Source of the DNA: Isoetes taiwanensis
Taxonomy: Eukaryota > Streptophyta > Lycopodiopsida > Isoetales > Isoetaceae
DNA length: 64,000 nucleotides
Assembly: GCA_021234155.1 (NCBI GenBank)
Contig: JAJEKV010000010.1
Coordinates: forward strand, 9,024,260-9,088,259
Direction: 5' to 3'
In this document: positions 1-9,645 of the stretch, piece after piece
Layout of the letters: each line of letters starts with the position of its first letter
How positions within the stretch are numbered: the first letter of the stretch is position 1
The notes under the pieces: model-generated
Seen by the model: only the letters and a program-made list of their open reading frames with translations
What the model was told of the DNA's origin: nothing
Database searches by the model: none
Position numbers and translations under genes: made by a program

Positions 1-475
1 AAGGGCCAGCAGCACGTAGCACATGTCTCTCCGCAGAATCTACAATATAGGGCAACGATTAGTGTAGTTTACGGAGAGGTGAAGGAGTATCAAAAATAGA
101 GTGAGTACATTGAGTAGGGGAAGAGGAGAAGATGCCGTGATTGTGGCGGGGGAGGGTGTTTTAAAAGCGGACGAATCTTTCAGAAAGCGTGTTTTGGAGA
201 TGGAGTTTGAAAAGAGGTAGACACACGCGGTGGGTGTAAAGGGGAGGGAGGCGGTCGGAGGAGGTAGCATCTGGGAGAAGCGTATCGAAGTCTTCTTCAT
301 CGTCACCTACTGGTGTGGGTGTGTTGTAACGACCACGAGTCAATATTGCAACATTAACGGGAGGAGTTGAAGTAAAAACGTCTTAAGTCATTAAGCTCTC
401 CATTCTTTGCCACAAGGAAGAGTGACTTGTTTCAGCCATTAAACCCTCTCCCTTCAAACACGCAAGTCTACATGC
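1..475. other. Left edge, no supported gene
   Basis: Open frames exist on the minus strand at 40-306 and 161-343, but both start at GTG or TTG codons, overlap each other and show no recognisable domain. I see no gene, RNA or clear repeat here. Confidence 0.5.
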
Positions 476-1254
476 CCATGCGGCGCGATAGAAAAGCGAT
501 TACAAGCGTAATATACACTATTAAGCCCATGCGGCGCATAAACGAGGAAAAAAATATGTCTATAATGCGCATACTTCAATCTGAAAAGTAGATGCCACAC
601 AACCAGAAACATTACAAAATATTAGACATTATCTCCCCAAAGCCAATGCACGCAGCAAAACTATATGTGTATGCAAGAATTCATAGGCGAAAAGCAAAAT
701 ACGTAACACAATATAAATAGAAAACATATGGAGGCATTTGCACATCTGGGCGATACTCCAAAGGCATTTCGACCTCCGCCTAAATTTTGCTCTTCCGTTT
801 GAATCTGTAGCATCTCCATAGATTTGCATAAGCGTTGCCAAACATGTCGGTGGAAGATGCGTGAAACATCTCGGCCGATGTAGCGGTTCTGATTACTTGT
901 TAGAAATTTTATACCAAATGTTGCCCGTTTAGGGACTTTTGCTTAGAGTCAAAGATAGTTGATTTTAAGCTTTACGGACATCTTGTTTTGCGAATTTCTT
1001 CTTGGGCATTAGCATTTTAGTGTTTTTCCTTTCATTGTCTATCGGCGCATAGGCATTGCATCTTTTTCTTATTATTGTCTATCTGGCGCCGGGGCATATT
1101 GTTTTTCTCTTATTGTATTGTCTATGCCGCATAGGCACCAACATTTTAGTAACCCTTGTCTATGCGCTGGCATAGGCATTTACCTTTATCACGCCATCGT
1201 CTATGCGGCGATAGGAGTAATGTTTTTACTTGCTATTGTCTATGCGCCGCATAG
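476..1254. repeat. Palindrome-bearing minisatellite, about 40-bp spacing
   Basis: Two isolated palindromes (476-490 and 527-541, core ATGCGGCGCATA-like) precede a short tandem array at about 1030-1254. In the array a T-rich spacer alternates with variants of TCTATGCGCCGCATAGG at about 1039, 1080, 1122, 1160, 1201 and 1240. Each copy is a near-perfect inverted repeat, and the spacing is close to 40 bp. A pyrimidine-rich stretch ending in TTGTAG at about 1330 suggests that the array lies in the intron or leader just before the first recognisable exon of the downstream gene. Confidence 0.7.
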
Positions 1255-1747
1255 GCCTTTCCATTGTTAGATCCGCTTGTGCTTGTACATTTTCTATTTG
1301 TCTTTTAATATGTTTTTACGTCTTGTAGAACCAAGAAAAATCACGAAGGTGACTCCTCCCACAAAGGCGTCCAAGAAGAGGAAGGACAAAGGATAAGAAT
1401 CAACCAAAGGATGATGCACCGCCAATACACCTTTCATGATCAGCGAGGGCCGGTTCCCTATTTGTAAGGACCAGCGGTGGCTACTTGTAAGAAGAACGGT
1501 GAGCACACTGCGGCGCATTTTTTGTACCGTACATTTGTGACCGTTTGGTAAAGAACCCCAAGACTTGGGCGGCTTCAAGAGATGTGGCGGGTTAGCGGAT
1601 CCGAAGCTCTTGGTATGTTTCATATTAAGCGCACCACATCGACTAAGGGTCCGAACATGTTTACTCGGTGGACCCCATTTCTTTAAGCTCGGTCGTGCGT
1701 CTCCGAGGACATGCGGGGTTACATCAGGCCGAATGAAAGCAAAAATT

Positions 1748-1821
1748 GTAAGTATTGTCTATGCGCGCATAGCTTAAGAAACTTTAATGTTCTTCTTGCG
1801 CTAATGGAATGTTTCTTTGCA
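1748..1821 (+). other. Intron with palindrome, GTAAGT...TTGCAG
   Basis: The donor GTAAGT (1748) and acceptor TTTGCAG (ending 1821) define a 74-nt intron. It contains the perfect 14-bp palindrome CTATGCGCGCATAG at 1759-1772, 11 nt after the donor. The exons on either side carry residues of the ParB-like/methyltransferase gene, although the phase is disturbed by one base. Confidence 0.65.
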
Positions 1822-2778
1822 GGATCTTGTCACCATTTTGAAGGACCTGCTATTGTGCAAAGATCCTATTTTAACTTCTAGTGCCTCTGTTCCTAAATTA
1901 TTAAAAGATGCAATGCCCTCTGCACCAAAACTTACCCTTTCCAAAGCAACGGGGAGCGTTAATTTGCAAGTGGTCGAAGATGAGGAAGAGGAGGAAGAAG
2001 TAGAGGAAATCGAAGAGGAGGATGTAGAGGAGGAAGAGGAGGAGCCACCTAAAAAAAAGGTAAAAAAAATTACTACAAGGCTGGCCTGGTTACAACCACA
2101 TCACCTCCGCTCTCAAAAGCTGCTAGGAAGGCCTTAAAGCAAGCTTTGCCGTCAGGACCGGGCACGAAGATAGCAAGCAAGGAGAAGGATATGGCAAGTA
2201 AGAAGCTCGAGGAAATCGAGCTGAGATGTCGTGTGCCCGGCATCATGCATCTCTCGGTAGACTGTGTAAAGCTTGCACCTAAGGATGAGCAAGGTGTAAG
2301 ACAACTGCAGGTCCGAAAAATTTACAGTGGCCACTTAACTGCACTCAAAGAAAGAATAAGAGACAGGCCGAATGCAGCAACAGCTCCTCATATTTGTATA
2401 GTTGATCCTGCCCAGTGCAATGATAAGGAGCTGTTCGTTAAGGAAGAGGACGAGAACTACAAATACTATGTTTTAGGGGGCACCCACAGTTTCAAGGCAA
2501 GAAGACAGCTATACAAGGAAACAAAGGAGCACTGCTTTTCACAAATCTTTGCCTTTGTTTACGTGGGTGTCACTGACTCAGAGGCAAAGCTGCTTGCAAT
2601 GAGCCACAACGTGGACAATGAGTATCGGATGAGTATGAGCTTCACAGATAAAATTAAATTCATGCACAAGGAATATGAACTCTTCCGTTCAGAGCACCAA
2701 GGTGAGAAAGATATTAAGGAAGACCGGGCTCTGTGCACGGCATTAAAAAGAAAAAGTCTTTCTCGAGTCTTTGCCTAA
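1822..2778 (+). pseudogene. Acidic linker and ParB-like domain exon
   Basis: After the acceptor at 1821 the frame encodes a leucine-rich helix, a run of about 30 mostly acidic residues, then Lys-rich sequence. The frame changes in the A-run near 2065 and continues open from 2146 to 2778. The segment GGTHSFKARRQLY (2476-2514) matches the ParB/Srx-fold pattern GG-x-H-R-xx-A-xxx-L, in the position of the nucleotide-binding loop. The motif Arg is replaced by Phe/Lys, so CTPase activity is doubtful. The long insertion before the motif is unlike bacterial ParB. The true 3' splice point near 2750 is not resolved. Confidence 0.6.
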
Positions 2779-3433
2779 CTTACTCCACCTCGGATGCGAG
2801 CATCTCTTATAAAATAACGATAATTATTTTCGGTTAGCTTTTCAGTCATGGGCGGTAAGTACTTTCTCGACCTTTGGCTATGCCCACATGGCTCTTAAAT
2901 ATTTTAACATGCTTGTTGTTTTCTATGTTAGATGGGAGCTACAAGAAAAAAATTTTGACATGTTCTTTGAGGACACTTTCAAAACTAAAGGCAAGTCAAT
3001 CTGGATTTCAAGAGGAAAAAACCTGATCCCATAAAGCAAAGGATATGGGCATAATGGCTGGCGTGAAATGCAAGGCCTTAAAGATATTGACAAAGTTTGT
3101 GAGGTCCCGCAAAAGGTTGTTGATAAACGAGTTCACTCTGGAAGAGATGCGAGAGAGAATTTAAGCGATAAGCCTACATTACACACTCACATTTTTTCCA
3201 ATGTTTGTTATTAACCTCTTGCAAGCGTTTGCAGCCAAAAGATTGTGCACTCGTCAACACAAGTTAATGGTTCACCTCAAGCTGCGACAAGCGGGAGAAG
3301 GTCGCGGGAATTATACCCCACGTGGTCCTCGGGCGAAAAAAATAAATCAATCGCCACCAACTTTACCAAGCTGGGTATGTCATTTGTTTCTCCTTCCTGC
3401 TGCTTGAGTTAAGGTATTCGTTTTTGTACCTGT

Positions 3434-3949
3434 GCTATGCGCGCATAGCATTCTTACAAATTTTTCGGCTTTTCGAGAAAAAAGAAAGACCCCATGCCAC
3501 CTGGATTTTTTAAACATGGTCGGGGCTAGCTAAGGAGGGCGGTCGGCTGAAAAAGTCTCAAGAAGGCGAAAGCGAGAGTTTGGTGCCTTCGGAGTTTGAA
3601 AGATTTGATATGTTTGGCCAAAATTGTCTATATCGGGTGTATAAATTGGAAATTGTGTCAAACTTGACCACACTTTGAGACACGGCAACTATTCCTTGTG
3701 CATAGCCGACATATCTTATGGGTTTAAGTTGCACGACACCGTGGTGATGACTCCCCATTCACATCGCCGAAGTTTGATTCTTTTTGGGAAGGTTTGTTAA
3801 GATAAACCTTGCTCAGCTCACGGAGGATTGTCGTCTTCCACTCCACTAACTAGGCGGTATGGTGCAAGCGGCTATGAAGACCCAAGCAAGGTCGGTTCTG
3901 AGGCTGCCATATGGTAAGTGTCTAGTTGTTTTCTCCATGCGGGCATAGC
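3434..3949 (+). repeat. Two intronic palindromes in the methyltransferase gene
   Basis: GCTATGCGCGCATAGC, a perfect 16-bp palindrome, lies at 3434-3449, about 60 nt after a GTATGT donor-like site (3375). A diverged copy, CCATGCGGGCATAGC, lies at 3935-3949, 22 nt after a GTAAGT donor (3914). A weaker relative (GGCTATGCCCACATGGCT) lies near 2876. All fall in non-coding gaps between methyltransferase segments. Confidence 0.65.
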
Positions 3950-4059
3950 GAATACAAAAGTTTTTCCTTTCTTTTGCGGGTTAAAGGCGAATATTAGGGG
4001 AGGTGGTGGTGCTAGACTTGTCAGCGTGTGGGAGCAGATTCATATAGGCTACCACGGCG

Positions 4060-4646
4060 TATCACGGCGAGAGAAGCCAAATGCACTATAATACTCTGGC
4101 ATGGATTTTTCGCAATGCTTTTAAATGCCCAGCAGTCTTACAAAAGCTGACAGACCCAGTTCACCAGGGACGCATTGTCAATCCCTACCAGAAGCCTCAG
4201 AGACTCATTAACACTCTTCTGGAGATGTTCTCGCAACCTGGAGATTGGGTCGTTGATGCTTTTCAAGATCGGCACCACGTTGGCTTGTGCACTCTGAAGG
4301 GGCAAGCTGCGTAGCCATTGACGTCGACGCGGATGCAGTAGCATACATCAAATCACGAGTCAGTTCCTTGCACAGCTTGCCAGACGAAAAACAGGAACTT
4401 GGGATCAAGGATAAGGATGGTGTTCCGGCCTTCTCCTGTTCAGAGCCTGTGCCTCCTCTTACCGGGAACACTGACGATCAAGCTGAGTATGTTGAATTGA
4501 TTCCCGTCGAAGATCCAATTAAGGTCGCAGAGGATAAAAGTCCGGCCGAGTCTGAGGACAAACTACAAGCTACTAATCCTAAGTCTCTCCAAGGTTTTGA
4601 ATCAGATGAGGAAGTACCTGCAAAGGATGTTCCCATAGATATTTAA
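4060..4646 (+). pseudogene. DNA methyltransferase C-terminal catalytic half
   Basis: The frame at 4081-4314 gives NTLAWIFRNAF, then NPYQKPQRLINTLLEMF and PGDWVVDAF. This is the classic 'QKP...PGD-x-V-x-D-x-F' block of N4/N6 methyltransferases (Pfam N6_N4_Mtase, motifs X-I). The expected GIGTTLACAL continuation sits in the next frame (4262-4294). The third frame (4287-4646) then gives CVAIDVDADAVAYIKSRV, the strand after motif I, and an acidic Pro/Glu-rich tail. Two compensating indels within 30 bp therefore interrupt the SAM-binding loop. As sequenced the enzyme would be dead unless the indels are errors. Confidence 0.75.
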
Positions 4647-4713
4647 AAATCTGTGCAAAAATTTAAACATTTTATTCTATGTGCCCCATTTTAAATATAA
4701 TATATTTCATTAA

Positions 4714-7344
4714 CACTAGAGTTGTCCCGGGGACCATTTCTAGTCCATGGACCAGAAATGGTCCACCATACCCCCTGCCACTTAAACCCATATATCTCAC
4801 AAGAGAAATTTTAATTTTAAACTACACCACCACTATTTGAGTCTTCACTTGATTCTTAACGACCTATGAGAATTTCATGACCACTGGATTCACCTTTATA
4901 TTGGTATGATTGTTCAAACTTTGGAGAATTTGGCAGTTTTTACAGCACTCTAGAACTGCATTCTTCAATTTTCTAGCATAAAAGTGTCTAAATCTTGCTA
5001 AATATGAAATTAATTGATATATTATGATAAAATATATCGATTTGCATGTTTCCATGTTTGGCCGCTATCATTTGATATCAATTTAAGTCGTCAAACCCTA
5101 TTTTTCTTAAAAATGCTGCATGAGGTTCAAGAATTATTTCTCTCTTATTATTACAAGTTTTGACTTAATTTTTGTGACAATGAGTCCTTAACTAGACAAG
5201 CTATAGTCCAAGGAATTTTTTAGATGTTTATATATTATATTAGTATCGTTATTAACTAAAGAAATTATTGTACAGAATTCAAAATAAAAATATAGGTTAA
5301 AGTGCTCCAATAAACCCCATCTATAAGTCTCATAAGGATAGTAAATGATGCATTCTAATTAACTCTATATAGGAATTTACTTTATCAACATAAATATAGT
5401 ATAACTAGGGTATAACCATGCGTTATGTAGATCTAAACAAGATCTAATATAACAGGATGAACACAAAGAAAGGTTCCAAAGTGTGTTGATTATACCCTTA
5501 TAGGTCTAAAACTCAACAATGATGTAGGTAGTGATGGTTATTGATGAATGGAGGACAATATCACGAAGTTTAGCCATGACTATAAATAAATAGATCAAAA
5601 GACTTTCTGTACCTGTTTTTCTAGTTTATCTAAAATATTAACTTATTGCACTACATTTCTCCCATAAGCCTTTTAAATGACACAATATATGATAAAAATG
5701 GATATTGAGGTCCTTGGTATGGTCTTATTAGAAAAAAAATGAAGAAACCTACTTACTTTTTACTATTATACAGTTAGTCAATGTGTGGCTGCTCCAAAGT
5801 GTTGTAGTCTAAGTAGGACCATAGTACATGTAGATCAACTTTTATGATAGGCTATAACTTTTATAAATTTGAACCTTTGTTGGCAATATAAATCTCAAAT
5901 TTCATGTTAGAATAATATATTATATATAAGATTTGAATATAAATAAGCATGGACTATTTACAAGTCCAGAATTAAACCAACTGAATTGAGAAAATTTCTC
6001 TATTTATTATCTTATCTTATCTTATTCATTTTGTCCCCTACAATGATATTATGATTTCTCATCGTCTATAAGATAATCTTTGAAAGGTGTAAGTAGACAT
6101 TCTCATACATTCAAAGTAGCCCTTATAACTACTTAATTTTTGTGCTTCGATATTACCTTTTAGATAGACAATCCTTCCTAATGAACTAATGTTGTCATAT
6201 ATAATGTGGTATAAACTATATTCTAAAGAATTGATTAAGATGATGATGTTCTTGACTTTTAAATGAGAGGTCATGTGGACCAATAATTGGCATCGGCATA
6301 ACAGTCTATCTTGATCTTCTTTAGTCATACCTTTTCATATTTTTTCCTTGGTTCATCTTGCATTGCTTTCTTAGCTTTGGGAAGCTTTGAAATATGGTGT
6401 TTGAAGTTCATTTTCAAGGCATAAATCTAGAGATCAAACATGGAAAACATTTGATGATAACTTGAAACTAATACTAAAAGTTTTAGCCCAAATCTAGCAA
6501 TAGATATTTTTTATTGATAGAGGAGCTCATGAAATACTGATATCCTAAAATTCAGCTTGATATCGACTAAAGTAAAGAAGTTATTGATTTAAAATAAACC
6601 TGTGGACCAGTAATGGTCTTAGGTACAGAAACCTTTATTGATTTATCATGATCGTGCCTTTTGCTCTTTTTCTTTACTTGTTTTTTCATTGGTTTCATGT
6701 CCATACAAGCATTCATGTATGATTTTTTCAATGGCATACAATTTCAATAAATTTCCTTCAAATATAACAAAATAAACATCAATTAAAAGTCACTTAAAAT
6801 TGTTACTATATGTCAAAGCTGAACCTTCAAATTATAGGCCAACAAATATTTTTTATGCATGAAGCAATTAGTCAACTATTTATATACCAAATTTGAAGTA
6901 AAAAATCACTTTCATGCAAAAGTTGTAGAATTTTAATTGAAACAGCCTTCTGGGAACCATTATTGGTCCACAGAAGACAGAAAACTGTTTTGACCCTGTC
7001 ATGTTTGACTGACTATATCTTCCTTTTTAGACTTCGTATTCATCCTTATCTCGTATAGAAAAATACCATTATAACGAAAAAAATAAAAAAAATCCTTTTG
7101 TTGAGACACTTTTACATTATGTAAACATGAAGCAAACTGGACCTGACCCCCCTTGATTCACCTAAGCATAACTTTCAAATTTAGGGGTATATGCAATTTT
7201 AACTATTTTTCCTATGCAACATGACTGCCATATATTAACATGTAGAAAGGGTTTAACTGAATTTTATACCATTGATTTTATATGAATTTTAAAGTGAACT
7301 GTATAAATGAATCATTTATGGTCCATCAAGGGACAACTCTAGTG
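4714..7344. mobile_element. Non-autonomous piggyBac-like transposon, TTAA target
   Basis: The termini CACTAGAGTTGTCCC (4714-4728) and its exact inverse (7330-7344) are each flanked by TTAA (4710-4713 and 7345-7348), giving a 2631-bp element. TTAA duplication is the hallmark of the piggyBac superfamily. Next to the left end is a hairpin built from GGACCA and TGGTCC arms (4731-4765). The same arms recur at about 6604-6618, 6955-6970 and 7319-7325, consistent with subterminal transposase-binding repeats. The interior is AT-rich with only short frames and no transposase, so it would need a transposase supplied elsewhere. It lies just past the methyltransferase stop codon. Confidence 0.8.
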
Positions 7345-7352
7345 TTAATGAC

Positions 7353-7690
7353 TGTCATGTCTATGCGCGCATAGGCTTTTCTCTTTTCAGTTGCATTTTG
7401 TTGGTCTAAAAAGTGTGTCTCTTACTTTGTCTAAAAACAAGAAAAACACGCTTGTCTTGAAATGTGGACTTTTTTAGGCTCACTTTGCATTTTTAAATAA
7501 ATTATATTTTAATAAGGATTTGTCATGTCTATGCGCGCATAGGCTTTTCTCTTTTCAGTTGCATTTTGGTGCTCCAAAAAGTGTGTTTCTTACTTTGTCC
7601 AAAACCAAGAAAACACCTTTGTCTTGAAATGTGGACTTTTTAGGCTCCTTGCATTTTTGGGCTTTTTTTTTTTTAAAATGGCTAAAATGC
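7353..7690. repeat. Tandem duplication of about 168 bp, each copy headed by the palindrome
   Basis: Copy 1 (7353-7520) and copy 2 (7521-about 7690) both begin TGTCATGTCTATGCGCGCAT, so CTATGCGCGCATAG occurs at 7361-7374 and 7529-7542. Both continue with the same pyrimidine-rich and lysine-codon-like sequence, about 90 percent identical by eye. Copy 1 starts within 10 bp of the piggyBac-like element's right end. Confidence 0.8.
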
Positions 7691-7799
7691 AGAATTTCAC
7701 GTGTTTTTGAAAAAGAAATCTGCAATTGCACCTTTGAGGTCATTAGTCGTTTGGTCACCTTGTTTAGCAAGGGTGGTGGGACATTGTGCGGGGTGTTGA

Positions 7800-8235
7800 A
7801 GTGTGGTGGTGGTGGTGGTGGTGGGGTGTGGTGGTGGGGTTTGGTGGTGGTGGTAGTGGGGTGTATTGTGGTGGTGGGTGTGGTAGTGGTGGAGTGTGGT
7901 GTGGGACATGGTGGAGTGCGGTGATGGGGTGTAGTGGTGGGGTGTGGTGTGGTGGTGGTGGGGTGGTGGGTGTGGTGGTGGTGGATTGTGGTGTGGGACA
8001 TGGTGGAGTGCGGTGGTGTGGTGTGGTGGTGGTGGGTGTGGTGGTGGTGGAGGTGTGGTGGTGGTGGTGGAGTGTGGTGGTGTGCGTGGGTGGTGTGGTG
8101 GTGGTGGTGGAGTGTCGTGGTGGTGGAGTGTGGTGGGAGGGGTGTGGTGTGGGACATGATGGAGTGTGGCGGTGGGAGATGGTGGGGGAGTGTAGTGGTG
8201 GGAGTTGGTGGGGTGTGGTGTGGGACATGGTGGAT
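7800..8235. repeat. GTGG/GGT-rich minisatellite
   Basis: The plus strand is almost free of C and consists of GTGGTGGTGG tracts punctuated by GTGTGGGACATGGTGGAGTG modules at about 7900, 7990, 8150 and 8218. Frames read as long Val/Gly/Trp or His/Pro/Thr runs on the two strands. These are products of composition rather than genes. The G-runs on one strand make quadruplex formation plausible. Confidence 0.9.
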
Positions 8236-8239
8236 GCCA

Positions 8240-8310
8240 ACAACTCACCACTCACCAGACCACACATACCTCATCTCACAACTCACAACTCACCACTCAC
8301 CAGACAACAT
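8240..8310. repeat. Short ACTCACCACTCACCAGAC duplication
   Basis: The 18-bp block ACTCACCACTCACCAGAC occurs twice (about 8243 and 8288), separated by related ACTCACA sequence. It looks like the C-rich edge of the preceding minisatellite. Confidence 0.7.
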
Positions 8311-8424
8311 GACAATACAGCCAACATGATGCAAAATGGTAGTAGACATACCTGATTCTTGAAGTGGATTTGATGTTACCTTTTACGTGTTGATAGAAAC
8401 AATGCTTGGAGATTTTTTTTACTC

Positions 8425-9004
8425 TTATAACACCACTAATAATTGAACATACACCGCAATGGCATGTTTTGGTCTCGAACATTGCTCGCTTTTTGTTTTG
8501 ATTGTGAGTTCAGATTGAATGTGTGGTCTAGAGGAACCTGATTTAGTTTTTTCCCTATCATCTTTATCGTCCCTGTCACTTTTACTATTTTCCTCCTGGT
8601 CAGGTTGGATTTGCCTATGCTTTCTCTTGGATCTAGAAGAACTGGCCTTTGCTTTCTCATCGAGAGTTTTATAATAATCCGAGAAGCTCTTCCAATTACC
8701 AGCCTCCCCCTTTATATGCGGATAATAAGCCCTTTGCCTGTGTTCAGAGCCATTCCACCCCATGTATGTGGCTTCCCTGTAATTCTTTTGTAAATTTGCA
8801 TGAACTCTTTGTATTGTTCATTGCTCAGATTCTTCAACCTGTACAAGAAAACATATGCCTTAATTCATTTGGGGGAAAATACCTGTAGCCAGATTTATTT
8901 GGAACTCTGTCACCCCAAAGCTTCTTTAGATTTTCATGGGGCACAATCTCTTGTTTGAGGAGAGATTTCATCGTGTAACCAGTGGCATTCAATTCTGAGT
9001 CCAT
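8425..9004 (-). CDS. Unrecognised basic protein gene, possibly frameshifted
   Basis: An ATG at 9004-9002 opens a frame beginning MDSELNATGYTMKSLL and running to about 8883. Sequence resumes at about 8838 with LKNLSNEQYKEFMQIYKRI. Removing 8839-8882 (GT...AG, 44 nt) preserves the frame, but that is short for a plant intron. Reading through gives nearly continuous coding with one indel instead. A further one-base change near 8760 leads into NGSEHRQRAYYPHIKG, then a Ser/Arg/Lys-rich tail with DRDDKDDREK, ending at the stop near 8425. I do not recognise the family. It sits between the minisatellite and a Helitron, so a captured fragment is possible. Confidence 0.45.
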
Positions 9005-9645
9005 TAGAGTTCAATCGGCAAGAAGCGGCAAAAAAACAGAAGGAGAGGTGTGATTATTTCTTAATTCAAAATGAGGGACAATGACGTGGCATAAAATTCA
9101 AAAAAACCGACGCTCATTAATTCGCACTCCCGCAATCTCCGCTTCGGTATGCACCACCCGATTCTACCACAAAGGTGGTGCCAAAATGTGGCGTCAAAAT
9201 GCGCGTTTTTGATACACCACAACATGCTTTTACCCGCGTAAACAGCGTTCCCTTGGATAGGCTTGAGCAAATAGGAAGTCATCAATTAGTTGGATGAACT
9301 GCTGCAACTTGACAACCTCGTCGGTGCAAAATATTTCCTTGAGCTTTCTAATAAGTTCCTCAATTTCCACGCTTGCTACCCCATGCATATGAGTGTGGTA
9401 TTTTCGTTCCCAATCATACCATGACCCAAGAGCACGTACGACAAAAATAACACTGGAGACGTGATAACTCCTGTCACCTTTTAGGCATTTGGCGACGGTG
9501 ACCAAAGACATACCAAGGGACCAAAATACGCACCATCTACATGGATGAAGAAGTAAGTAAGTAAGACAAAAAAGTAATAAAATAGAAGAAATCAATGAAA
9601 AAATGAGAAATCGAAAGTAGAGACATTTAAGTATTAGGCTCACAA
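9005..9645. other. Interval between small gene and Helitron helicase
   Basis: A minus-strand frame (9230-9643) starts with a hydrophobic stretch and ends with a Glu/Lys-rich helix, but no domain is recognised. No Helitron 3' hairpin with CTAG was found here, so the right place for the element's 3' end on the minus strand remains open. Confidence 0.35.

Larger units (their letters stand above)
1334..4646 (+). pseudogene. ParB-like domain plus beta-class DNA methyltransferase gene, frame-broken
   Basis: The gene reads in this order: a Lys/Arg-rich N-terminal segment (about 1340-1400), a short exon ending at a GTAAGT donor (1748), an acidic Glu-rich linker (about 1970-2040), a ParB-like domain (about 2200-2750), a candidate methyltransferase motif IV ADISYGF (3705-3725), the region NPYQKPQRL (about 4180), motif I spread over two frame changes (about 4250-4290), and an acidic tail ending at TAA 4644-4646. 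Motif IV before motif I is the beta-class amino-methyltransferase order. ParB plus N4/N6 methylase fusions are common in phages and bacteria. I infer DNA adenine or cytosine-N4 methylation. The frame changes after the lysine run (about 2065), around 4090, and twice in 4262-4290 may be decay or sequence error. Confidence 0.6.

Noticed and set aside
40-343. Minus-strand frames at the left edge
   Set aside because: Both rely on GTG or TTG starts and overlap in different frames, with no splice support.
4714-7344. CACTA element, because the ends begin CACTAG
   Set aside because: CACTA elements duplicate 3 bp. Here TTAA flanks both ends exactly, which fits piggyBac-like transposition better.
7555-8355. 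Long overlapping frames on both strands (up to 200 residues)
   Set aside because: They are Val/Gly/Trp or His/Pro/Thr runs forced by the GTGG minisatellite and have no domain or start signal.
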